From positions 62,001 through 126,000 of the forward strand of contig CP103036.1 in the NCBI GenBank assembly GCA_024752435.1: a stretch of DNA of 64,000 bases, written 5' to 3'. Below, one piece after another: positions 32,101 through 42,652 of this stretch (position 1 is the stretch's first letter; each line of letters begins with the position of its first letter). The DNA is from Allantophomopsis cytisporea (taxonomy: Eukaryota > Ascomycota > Leotiomycetes > Phacidiales > Phacidiaceae). Below the pieces are notes generated by a model that was not told where the DNA came from, ran no database searches, and saw only the letters and a program-made list of their open reading frames with translations. The position numbers and the translations under genes are program-made.

Positions 32101-32673
32101 TTAATAGTTGTGGAGATAGTCACCGAGGAAGTGCTTGCCAAGGTCTTCAACGGTGCTAACATCCTTGTATCCCATGCTCTCGATGAAGTCAGCCGCTTTA
32201 CCACCGTACTCTGTGAAGGTGTTCTCCATGAAGCGATGCTAATTTCTGTTAGTCATATAACTCAACCGCTTGAATCTTCAGTACTCACTTGGTATGGTTT
32301 GTTTCCCTTGTCGTGGTACACGAGGAAGCGCTTGGTCAATTCCTTGTTTTGTCCGTATTGGAAACTATCATCAACAACCAGTGTGAGTTCGTCCCCAGCT
32401 GTCTTCTTCGCTTTGAACTCGTCCAGCTTGCTGGCCTGGACATAGATAGCGCCCTCTGCACTGCCTGGACGTTGTCTGTTAGCAAGTCAAAAGCTGATCC
32501 TAGTGGTGGCATAACTCACCGCCAGACTTCACAGTGTATTTGCAGATCCAGTAGTCTTCGCTGCGTGTTCTCAGGGACTGTTTCCAGGTCACAGTGACCT
32601 TCTTGCCTTCGTTGCCCCCAAGGAATTGGACTGGAACATAGATAGTGTTGCCTTTTGCGACGAGGGAAGCCAT
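32101..32673 (-). CDS. Unknown 155-aa protein
   Basis: Exons (minus) are 32673-32520, 32464-32289 and 32238-32101, with introns of 55 and 50 bp and perfect phase agreement, giving 155 residues. The ATG at 32673 (MASLVAKGNTIYVPVQFLGG) was chosen over an upstream in-frame extension that looks like leader. The N-terminal two thirds read as a beta-rich domain (KKVTVTWKQSLRTRSEDYWI, GAIYVQASKLDEF, DELTLVVDDSFQYG). The C-terminal third is helical (HRFMENTFTEYGGKAADFIE) and ends DYLHNY. There is no signal peptide or membrane segment, so it is probably cytosolic. I do not recognise the family. It lies 384 bp upstream of the large unknown gene in the same orientation, so co-function is a hypothesis. 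Confidence 0.8.
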
Positions 32674-35600
32674 TGTGAATATTGTAAGTTTTGAAAGTTG
32701 GAGATGGAGGTTTGAATGTGTTCTGATGAGTGAATGGATGATGATGCATGAAAAGACTGCCAGTTTTGGCAACTTTATATACTTGAAGAAGACCGGTCCA
32801 TCATACTCATTGCGTTCTCAAGAACTTTCGTACAGTCATTTTAGTCGCCATGGACAATGCGCCACAATTTCTTGGAAAGTGCTCATGGTACGAGGTCTGG
32901 ATTCTCATCTACAGCCAGCCACAACATCTACGCGCAAGACCCTGAGAAGAAAAAGCAAATGTCGTCGTCCTATCAACTTGCCTGGCTACGGACGGCTTGG
33001 AGCTAGGCGGTTTTGGAGAGAACAGGCCAGCTGAATAGGACCCTTCAAGGCCTGATTGGGATTGGGATTCCCATTGTGGCCCTGCCTCCTTCCCTGGATT
33101 GTCAGTTGGTGCCCGTTCAGCCAGCCACAGCCGCGTTACTCCACAAAGTTCAATGCCGGTAAGTCCCACGTTTTCTTTAAGTAGTTGGTGAAACAAAAGC
33201 TTAATTCGTATTCGGTCTAGTGCTCTTCGGCTGCCAGCTCTATATCGGCTACCGCCGCTTTGACTAGCTAGCTGAAAAGGCGGCCCGGAGCGGCTTCCTA
33301 ACCCAAAGTTCATTTTACATCAATCCACAATTCAGCTCAACAACGCGAAGACAATGAAAAGAGAACTAGGCCTGCTGGATATAACGCATCTAGACCCTAC
33401 TAGATTTGAGCCGAGGGTATATCGATTGTCCGCGTATGTTACCCTTGCGTACCCTCTACCGGCTCCAGCGACAGAAAGATTAAAATCTGGCTATATTATT
33501 GGGGAAGCTAGAATTACTAGGTTAGCGGACATCCCCGGGAAAAACGGAAGCCCATTAGTCGTGGATGTGCAGCTGAAGTGAGGATCGTACCACTAGTTAG
33601 AATGTTACATTATCAAACTTGCGGGGTACTGCGCATATCGAGCCTCACTTTGTCTTAAAAACACCTACCTGAGGCAAGCATAAAATCTGGGTTGTTGAGA
33701 TGTAAACTACAGGAGTCAATCTGAATCTTCCCAAACACTTACTTTGGACTAGAAAACTTTCCATCAGACTGACATGATGCTGGAAGCCTACCCAGAGATG
33801 TCGACGTCGAGGCTGTCAAACAACGTAGCCGATTTCACAGAAATTCAAGTGTTTCCCCCAATCTCGAACTTCGATGACTTTTCTTGGCTTTTTGGTACCA
33901 AATTGTATCCACAACGTCAGTAGATCAAGAAAGGCGTGATTATATATGTAGTAGACTCTGAGATGTCTTACGACGACACGTATTATCTTCTACAGTAATA
34001 TCTTTTTCGAGCTAGCTGGCTAAAATCTCTCTGATTTGCAACTATGGCCGGTCACAACGCGGAGTAGTATTGATTTCTCGATCCTTGTATTCTGAAAATT
34101 GAAGTATAACAATTTGAGGAATTAATTGTCCAGCTTAGAACGTGTGTTCGATAAAGGAATGATTGATTGAACACAGAATAAGAGAATCTCTGGCTTATGC
34201 TACAGCTTTAATTGTACATGATTTGCGGGTGTAGTATTCGTACTTCTTGATTGTGAATTGCTCACACTTAAGCGCAATAGCTGCAGCAATTATACTCCTC
34301 TCCAACCTCATTCACTATTCCATTGAGAGCCAATTAATCATCTACCAAACTCCTCTACAGGGTGTACATATTCCCCCAGCATTTAGATAGAATTGCGTTT
34401 CCTTAGCAGCATGGTTATTTCCTCAAACTTTGTAGATTAGAAATGAAATCGAAAGTTCGGATGTAAAGGAATTTAACGATCGATCAGACATGCTACATCA
34501 TAATCCCTTCAAAAATCACGAAAATTCTTCTATTTCATAGGGCCTGGTTGATAAGTACTGTAACAACACCAATACTACGTTTTCATCCAGTATCAAATTA
34601 CAATCGACCAAATAAGTCATTGAAGAGTCAGCAACTCCTTATGACGAACAATCCTTGTTTACTTGTAATGTATTAAGCACCAATACCAGCTGTGACAGCA
34701 TTCACTACATTCTATTTGGACTTCAAGGACATTGAAATGAAGTATCCCATTTATAAGTGTACAACTTTCCCAATTACTCTATAACTTATACAAATCATAC
34801 GTCCCACGTCAACCCTTCTTTTGTGTTAAACACTGAACAATCTAAATTTATGTAATAGTTTTGCTTTGAAATATTCCCTCTACTAATGAGAATTATCAGA
34901 AGTCGATAGCAGAAACGCTAAATTCCGCATGACACTATATAATAAATTTATGATATTGTCAGAAATTTTCCAATTTACCTGGCACTTTTTTCATTTTACT
35001 CAATGCTATACCAATGCATTCAATTAATATCCCGTGGTAGTCAAAAAACTCCTAATTTACTAGGCAATTTTTCTTTTTTTACTCAATATTATAATAATAC
35101 ATTTAATTAATATCTCGTATTATTCAAAACCCCACGTTGCAGAGTCTACGTGAGAGAAGTATTGAAGGGAGAAATAATTATCCCTCGGGCTGTAATTATA
35201 ACCAATCCTTGTTATTGTGCAACTTATGTACTTCTTGCATGCATACGTGGAGTCTGTATAAACTCGTTTAATACACAGGCTGACTATATATACACGCCAG
35301 GTAAAGGTTAAAATACTTATTACCAAATTCTCTAAGCTTCTAAACAAGGCCAAACATTTACAGTAGACCCAAACAGCATGAATCAACTTGCATCTATTAT
35401 TTCTATAATTTTAAAATATTACGGTTTATGTTAATGTATTTTATTAAGGTCTCATGTAGTGCAAAAATTAATATCTAGTATGCAGTGGAGCTTGCATATC
35501 CAGCGTACAGAAGAGGGAAATAATTAAGTATATTTCATACAAGTGAATATCGAGGATTGGTTATAACTAATGTCGAGGAGATACAAGAGAGTGACGGGGA

Positions 35601-36302
35601 AATGGTATAATAATAGACGAAGAGATATGGATATCGATAAAGGTTAAGAGACTCGGTACTTGGAAGCACCTCGCTTCAGCATTTTACAGATTTCGATAAA
35701 TTATTGCCTTAGAACAAAGGTATAAACGAGTAGAATGAGAATTCCGAAATCACTGCTAACAAGACCAAGCTTATAGATACAAGTGATCGAAGAAGTAAGA
35801 GTGAGTATAAAGGTAGTACGCAGGCCTCGAACAAACGACCTCCAAATATATAATTCGAGGAGCATACATCATTCTTATTAAGTTGAAGGAGGTCTTCAGT
35901 CGCCTTATCTAGCAATTGAAAATCAAAGAGCGGTATGGTCTGCAGTATTAAGAGTTGATTACTCGATTATCGTAATCTTACAACGTGTTGATAGTGTACT
36001 GTATCGCTCCGTCGAGCAGATAACTTCGAATCCTATTTAATGCCAGAATCGAGATAGGCGGTGAATCGACCAGCTAGGTAGACCCGATATAGTAGGCGGC
36101 AAAGTCCAATGAGATTTAACAAACAGTTGTGTCGTATAACCATTTTGGGGGATTAACAGGTACATAGATAATTAAAAAATAATTACGCGCAAGGGTAGCG
36201 CTCACCGCTACATAACAACAAACATCCATCAAAAATCAAGTACCGAACCTACAATTAGCTTTTTGGATTTCAGCCCTCTCAATAATTTCCGAATGTACGA
36301 TA
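32674..36302. other. Gene-poor region: GC-richer island then AT-rich desert
   Basis: From about 32850 to 33600 GC content is higher and there are overlapping frames on both strands (32909-33313 minus, 134 codons; 33354-33581 plus, 75 codons) with no recognisable domain. This may be a fragment of an inserted element. From about 33600 to 36300 the DNA is very AT-rich, with stops in all frames, and contains the duplicated segment 34970-35129. No gene is supported. Confidence 0.5.
34970..35129. repeat. Diverged ~78-bp tandem duplication, RIP-like differences
   Basis: Copy 1 is 34970-35046 and copy 2 is 35051-35129. Shared blocks include AATTTAC, ACTCAAT, CATT(C/T)AATTAATATC and TCAAAA in the same order. 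Most differences replace C by T or G by A in copy 2, as repeat-induced point mutation would. The parent element is unknown. Confidence 0.6.
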
Positions 36303-38108
36303 ATGTTTTCTCAACTCCTGTCTGAAGAAAATGAAATCCGCCTTCTGTCTTTACGAGACTCCAAACCCCTAGCAGAGTATTCTCTCAAACATGTGTCTTT
36401 AGACACCGTTCCAACATTCTATGCATTATCTTACGCCTGGGAGGACCGAAGCCTTTTTTCAGAAGCCGAAATCTCTCAAGAATGCCTAATTGAAGTCAAC
36501 GGTGCCAAAGTTAGAATACGCTCCAATCTAGCAGCAGCACTAGATGCTTGGCGTGGCCATGCATTTTGTCACATTCCATTATGGGTTGACTCCTTATGCA
36601 TTGATCAAACCAATATTGCTGAACGCAATGAACAAGTGCTACGCATCTACTCAATCTACAAGAGAGCTGCTGTGGTCGCAGTCTGGCTCGGACCAGACTC
36701 TCATGATAGTGGTCTGGCTTTTGATTTTATGAACACATTCACTCAAGAAGCGCAGAATCCAGATTGGGTTCGCCGCATTATCCAAGAGCGTATATTCTCA
36801 CGAGAGTGGATAGCTGTAGATCATCTTCTACGCCGTAGTTGGTGGAGGCGAGTATGGATCATCCAAGAGATGGCAGCTGCTAAGGAAATCGTATTTGTTT
36901 GTGGTCAACGGATTGTCAAACGTGATGTGGTATTACGCTTCTTTGAAATCATCATTTCCACGCAGGCAACAAATTGGGCCTTGCTCATACATAGAGAAGG
37001 AATTGAACTTCATGGAGATTCTATTACTTTGGGGAATACATACCTCCGACCACATGGATGGGAGAAACGCAATCTCCTGCAGACGATCTATATAACAGGC
37101 AAGTCGTTAGCGTCTGATCCTCGTGACAAGATCTATGCGGTGCTGGGTCTTGCTCTAGATGCACCTCAATTGATAGGCGCTCCGAATTACTCTCATACGG
37201 TCGAAGAAGTCTATAAGAACTTTGCAGTATCTTTCGTGCAGAGGTATCGGTCACTTGAATTCCTCAGTCTAGCTGGTCTTCCTGTCTTTCCGCGGAGAGA
37301 AGATCTGATGCTTCCTAGCTGGACCCCCGACTGGGATCATCGTATTTGCCCTACTCTTAATTCCACCATTCGGCCTGCAGTTCTGACAAGAGCGGCTAAA
37401 GCATATCCAGCTCAAGTGACATTCTCCACAGATTTCGAGAATTTAGTTGCTCGAGGGATTGTTGTTGATGTAATTGACGGCATGGGATATTCAGTCTGGG
37501 GAGCACAAAACGGTGTGAAAGGATTTCGAGTCCGGCAAACAAGGTCCCGAGAAACGAGATATATGTCGGGGTTAGATGCGCTCGAAGCTATCTGTCGGAC
37601 ACTTGTCTCCAATTCCTATAGAGAAGAAAACATCCTCTCACTTTTCATACAGAAATGTCAAGAGAGCATGACGATGACAGTCCAGGATAAAGATTCTGTG
37701 CCGTTGAGTTCAGTGCTATTCACAGAGTGGTTCTTACAGAACCAAGACTTCATAATCGCTGGCAAAAGCTTGAAAGATTGGGTAGAATCTCTCGAAAACG
37801 ACAGAACAGCTGCTAGTGTTTCGGAAACGGAAAAAGAGACATATAGCAACAAACTCGCAATAACACATGGTCGTAATCGACGACTTATAACAACAACACG
37901 AGGATTTGTTGGATTAGGAGTACATTCCTGTTTATCAGGCGACCTAGTGTGTATACTGTTTGGTTGCAGTACACCAGTTGTGCTCCGAAAATGTAAAGAA
38001 CACTACATCTTCTTAGGGGAGGCTTATCTACATGGTGTAATGAACGGCGAAGCAATTGATGGACTTGAACGGGGGGAATTTATAGAAACAAATTTTAGCA
38101 TTTGGTAG
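36303..38108 (+). CDS. HET-domain (heterokaryon incompatibility) protein, 601 aa
   Basis: A single-exon complete frame. Residues about 40-195 form a HET domain (PF06985): FYALSYAWEDRS, then IPLWVDSLCIDQTNIAERNEQVLRIYSIYK (in part) and VAVWLGPDS, with WWRRVWIIQEMAAAKEIVFVCG closing it. The downstream 400 residues are the usual variable region, with SDPRDKIYAVLGLA, LPSWTPDW and a C-terminal GFVGLGVHSCLSGDLVCILFG segment, all recurrent in HET proteins. In filamentous ascomycetes such proteins trigger cell death after fusion of genetically different hyphae; most family members, including this one, have no known partner. No N-terminal STAND or C-terminal repeat domain is attached. Confidence 0.92.
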   Translation: MFSQLLSEENEIRLLSLRDSKPLAEYSLKHVSLDTVPTFYALSYAWEDRSLFSEAEISQECLIEVNGAKVRIRSNLAAALDAWRGHAFCHIPLWVDSLCIDQTNIAERNEQVLRIYSIYKRAAVVAVWLGPDSHDSGLAFDFMNTFTQEAQNPDWVRRIIQERIFSREWIAVDHLLRRSWWRRVWIIQEMAAAKEIVFVCGQRIVKRDVVLRFFEIIISTQATNWALLIHREGIELHGDSITLGNTYLRPHGWEKRNLLQTIYITGKSLASDPRDKIYAVLGLALDAPQLIGAPNYSHTVEEVYKNFAVSFVQRYRSLEFLSLAGLPVFPRREDLMLPSWTPDWDHRICPTLNSTIRPAVLTRAAKAYPAQVTFSTDFENLVARGIVVDVIDGMGYSVWGAQNGVKGFRVRQTRSRETRYMSGLDALEAICRTLVSNSYREENILSLFIQKCQESMTMTVQDKDSVPLSSVLFTEWFLQNQDFIIAGKSLKDWVESLENDRTAASVSETEKETYSNKLAITHGRNRRLITTTRGFVGLGVHSCLSGDLVCILFGCSTPVVLRKCKEHYIFLGEAYLHGVMNGEAIDGLERGEFIETNFSIW

Positions 38109-39307
38109 AAAGATATAGATATCCACCTAGCTGGCCACGAATGATTTGTAGATTTTTCTTTGAATGATACCTATATACGCAGAGTTAGTTGTCTTCTTTT
38201 CAGGGAGTTAGATGTCTATAGCTGTACCCTTAGTCCAGCAACACCTCGGGTGATAGTAATCATACCATCTCAGCATCACCACCAATACCTATGGTGAATT
38301 CATTTACCCAAAAGTCATTGTTCAATCATTTATGTGATCAAATCAGTGGTGCTATTTCATTCTTAAAGACAAGACTTCCGCTGCCACTTTTTAAACCACC
38401 ACCTCTTTGGCTGCTATCTAATTAACCAAGTAGGTTGCAAATACTGCTCTAGACAGGCTGTAATAATAACTTCAACACCTTGGAAAGGTGTTTGAAGCAG
38501 GAAGCCCTACACCACACCATACGAGAGACGAACACCTTGCCTATCACCACTTGTAAGCCGGCTTCACCAACTGGAATATTGGATCTACTACTGTTGTTGC
38601 AAGGATAAATTTCGATACTTTTGCAACTCAAGACATACCTCATCAAGATTTGATCGTCTTCAACTCCTAATACAAGCTCTTGTCAATGAGACGATTGAAT
38701 TCCCAAATCCTAATGAAATAAACACTCGTTTATTGGACAACTAACGTTGTCTAGCCAAATTGAAGCCTCCAATCTATGAGAGTGAGCGTTACTACTATGG
38801 ATTCAGAAGAACTTAGTGACTGCTGGCAAATGACGAGGTTATGAATATGATGAAATGGTAGAAAGCCGGACAATACTTTGCCAATCGTTGTGCAATGCAA
38901 AACAGATAAAAAGTCTAAGTGTCTTTTCGAGGAAGGATTAGAAGGCTGCAAACAAAGAAACCTACAGTAAGCATGGTTCACTAATCATCTACTGCTGCCT
39001 AAGTCTCTGCCGTGGCCATGTTTTGATACAGGACCAAAATTGGCTCAAGGCTACTGACTGTAAGTTTCACTGTTGACTCCCGGGTATTTTCTATATTGCA
39101 GTTTATTCATGGAATTGGAAGACCGCTCTTTGTGTTCAATGGGGCTGATCAGATAAACCACACTAGATTTCCCCCCCTTTCGAGATTCAACATATGTAAC
39201 AGAATCTGTAACTAACACTCAGATCGTCCAATCATCTTGTACGCATAAAAGAATTAACATTTCAACTTTCATCTCAAAATTCCGTCGGCATCGTCCCATG
39301 AGACATA
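38109..39307. other. Intergenic region
   Basis: About 1.2 kb without a supported gene. Frames of 65-76 codons on the minus strand (38449-38646, 38751-38981) have no recognisable content. A small hairpin (AACACCTT/AAGGTGTT) lies near 38472. Confidence 0.45.
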
Positions 39308-40222
39308 TCAATGATCATCTCGCTCCAACCACTGCTTCCCAGCCTCATACAGCCTGCCAAGCGCCGGCTCCAGCCTCAAAACCTTATTGAAGAGACGTTC
39401 CTCGTCAATCCGCCTGTAAAACTGCAACGATCCCAAAACCACCAGGTCCGCGTAACTGACTGTTACAAATCAGCATCTAACTCTTACCAGTTTCCACTCA
39501 CATATCTTTCCTCCCCTCCCATCAATAAGAAGAGAAAGAAAGCTTACCAACACTACCCATAAAAAATGGCCCTTCTCCATTTTCCTCCAACAACTCACCC
39601 AGCTCTCTCAGCCCCTTACTAGCACTCTCCCATTTCTCCTCCGCGTGTTCTTCTGTCTCAGCTAGCAACTGAGGTAGTGGAATCCCCTCATCCTCCGAGC
39701 GTGTGCGGTCAAAATATGCTTTTGATCGTGGAGGGAGAAGGTTCACGCTCACAAGGGGCATCCATAACCCGTACATCGGGTTCATATGTTTGCCCTGTAT
39801 AGTATATACTTGTGCTAGAATGGGCGAGTCAAGGTGTAGAGATGGCTCAGGGTATAGGCTCTCAAGGCGGGCGGCGATAGCGCGGCTGTGCATTATAAAA
39901 TTCGTGGGTGCGAGGCTGAGGACTGGAATGGTGTACGGTGTATCAGGTGGTGCGTTGGGAGGCACGCTGTGAGGGACTTAGCCTGGAGGGGAATGAAAGG
40001 TAGAAGGGCAAGACAGACTGGGGACTAAATGTTGATTCAATGTCCGGGTACTCGACCCAGACGGTCTTGTAATCAAGACCCTTGAAGTTGAGTGCTAGGC
40101 GGGCTGTGGAATTAGTATGGAGTATGGGGATAATTTGAGGAGAGGAGGTTACTTTTCCAGGAATTGAAAGACCAGCAGATCCCTTGCTTGCTGGGTATGT
40201 CGTAGAGTGTGATATCAGACAT
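39308..40222 (-). CDS. Glutathione S-transferase-like protein, 241 aa
   Basis: Exons (minus) are 40222-40153, 40103-40019, 39966-39548 and 39459-39308, phases consistent, 241 residues. Intron 2 uses a GTCTGT donor. The N-terminus (MSDITLYDIPSKQGICWSFNSWKTRLALNFKGLDYK, written in part) is a thioredoxin-fold GST N-terminal domain of the fungal UstS-like group, with the Ser/Cys region after DIPSKQG and VWVEYPDIEST before the second half. YTIPVL supplies the conserved cis-Pro, and FIMHSRAIAARLE is the glutathione-binding helix. The C-terminal helical domain has GPFFMGSVVSYADLVVLGSLQF (in part), the usual F-x-G-x4-YADL box. The related proteins include ones in secondary-metabolite clusters, but no such cluster is evident here. 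It is expected to be cytosolic; the substrate is unknown. Confidence 0.86.
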
Positions 40223-41066
40223 CGTGAAGATTAATTGATGTTCCACTCCAGTATCTGGATAAGTGTTAATACTTATATCTAAGCCTTGATCGGATATATA
40301 TCCAACAAAGCTGCCTGTTCATGTACCCAGTCTTGGTGTTCTTTTGGCTGCGACTTCGTGAGATGGCAACTTCTTGTTCAGCTTAGGCTACTAGTCCTCT
40401 TCACGTCAACAATATTGGTATGATTATCGAGTTCCTTCTGAAAGACACACGTAGAATTGTCACAGGCAGGATTCTGACACTGGTATCAACGACTGAACAG
40501 ATAGGAATTAGAATCTAGGTTAATGGAGTGTTCTATAAGGCTAAGCTTACTAAACATCCAGAACAAGCTCACATGTCACATGACACAGTAGACTAAGAGC
40601 TCAGTTGCGTGCGCCGGAGCTCTAAGTCAGGAACATTTGTTTAAATAGTCTATTACTATTACTACAAATTTGTTTAACATCACGCGAGTCAAATCTTAGT
40701 TGCTCATTGCAGATCTACCGAGGTAGGTCTAAGGTATATCATTGTTTCTTAAATGATCCGTTGAAGTATTAAATTCATTGAGCCTTGATTACTGCCTCGA
40801 CACAATTTATCCAGAGATTCTCCATGGTGCTTTCGTAGTTTGTACGGATCTAGCATTTAGGTAATCATTTCGGTCTATCATCCTATCGATCAGTCTTGAG
40901 AGTCAGCCTGCATACCACACCCACAATGAGACGAACGCACAGCCACTGTGGTTTTGCTATCATAAGCGCTCTTCATTAAGTGCTTCTTAAAAAGCGTCGC
41001 AATAATCGTCAGCACCACCATTGTTTTGTTATAGTACTCGATCGAGAAGACGAACGAGACTTCATC
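40223..41066. other. Intergenic, divergent
   Basis: The region between the minus-strand GST and the plus-strand relic starting at 41067. No gene or structured element is recognised. Confidence 0.45.
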
Positions 41067-42652
41067 ATGTCATTTGGATGGTCAGCTGGCGACATCGCAC
41101 AAGCTGTCGCTGTTATTGTAAAGATTGTGAAAGCGCTGGATGGTGCCAACGGTTCAGCTGGCGATTATTGTGAGTCGGTAGTATTCCTTCGGAGTTTGAA
41201 ATGTACTTGCGAGCCTCTCCATATATACGCCGCCTACGAGGCATTTCCTTCGTATGGAGATGAAATACGGCTTCAAGTCGAGGCTATAAGGCAACCCATC
41301 GAAGACTTCCTTGATAACGCCTCGAAATTTGAGCTCAGTCTAGGTCCTGGGACCTCAACTCGCTGTCACCGAAATATCATACCTAAACTTAAATGGCGGT
41401 TCTTCGACTCGAAGGCAGTAAAACAGTTGCGTAGCGAGATCGATGATAATATGAGGGTTCTCGATTTTTGCTACAGCGACTTACCTAACTATATCAATTA
41501 TGCCACTCTAAGTGGAAGCTGACTTAACTCGAACTTAAGGGACATGATATCGGCCATGCAGAATAACCTGCGCGGCGATCTACAAATTGCTTTTACACAA
41601 GTCGTCAATTCTCATCTTCCGACGCTGCTGCAAATCCGTCTTGAGTCCCTTTGAAATAACTTCGGAGAACCTCCACGAATCCAACAGCAAAGTCTCCAAC
41701 CGACAATTCCAAGTAGTCAAGAAGCCAAGGATAGTCTGTCTGACCTCCGAACCCGCGAGGTGAAAGAGATATTATCGAGAATGGAAGCCCAAGATCTAAG
41801 ACTAAATACAGTACTTGAAGCTGTTAAACAACACCTCTCTGGTACTACATATGGAATACCCGAGCAGTTGGAAGATAGACGTGTAGTCGGTGCGAGCCTA
41901 AATAGGAACCTGTTAGCCAGCGAAAGCCAAGGAAGTACAGTTGAGGTGACAGACAGTATTAATAACTGACCACCAAACGAGTTGGGACATGAAGGCTCTT
42001 TAAAGACTTCTAAGAGAAGTGCACCACATTACACAATATTATACTAACTTCTTGCCAGATATTACGTCGTGTTTGTGTCATTTGCTCGCTTTATGAGAAG
42101 CTTCTTGTTCGTCTTCCTTCTGCGGTACAACAAAATACTTTCTAGTATCTATCTCTCAAGCTTAGTCCAGCCATCCCGCACACTAACGTCTACACTTCTT
42201 GCTAAATACGACATCACCTTCTATGATGCTATTGGAAGGCATCCGCGGGTTCTTGACTACAAATGCTTTTCGAGTTATAAGGTAAGTAGTTTGGATACTC
42301 CTTAGCTGGGTAATATTTACATTTATATCTAATTAATTTCTAGGTTTTCAAGCTGTTTCTGGAAGATTCCTTCTTCAATAGCCCAGGAGCAACCTGGGGT
42401 GAGAAGAACTTATACCACCTCTCTGATGCCCACAATGGCTCCAGCTTTAACGCTCAAACATGGTCGAGTATGGTTGCTCCTGTTTCGCATGTGAACATGT
42501 CAATGCTTAATACTGAGAGCTTTCTTCATAACGAAATCAAACATGTGGGTCTGTGTCCTGAGAACTGTTGCAAAGGCATAAGCCAAAGTGAAAATGGCGA
42601 ATTATGGAACAAGTGGTTTGTACATGCTCGATGTCTGCAAGTCTCAAACTAA
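41067..42652 (+). pseudogene. Decayed gene: STAND-type N-terminus, coiled coil and fungal ubiquitin-like domain
   Basis: From the ATG at 41067 the frame reads MSFGWSAGDIAQAVAVIVKIVKALD, the helical N-terminal domain typical of fungal STAND/NLR-like proteins. TGA codons interrupt it at 41520-41522 and 41652-41654. The frame continues through a helical stretch (TREVKEILSRMEAQDLRLN) to a stop at 41967-41969. Later, DITFYDAIGRHPRVLDYKCFSSYK and, after an apparent intron (GTAAGT at about 42282 to TAG at 42343), VFKLFLEDSF ... VSHVNMSMLN match the fungal ubiquitin-like domain ULD_2 (PF22893). The segment between 41970 and 42180 has a further stop and a frame change (ILRRVCVICSLYEKLL reads in another frame). 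The lesions are multiple, so this is a true relic. Fragments to about 43270 (e.g. KLCACGRVCPSGQGC) may be its tail. Confidence 0.7.

Noticed and set aside
32909..33313. 134-codon minus-strand frame in the GC-shifted island
   Set aside because: It has no domain, odd composition and no supporting context; not reported as a gene.
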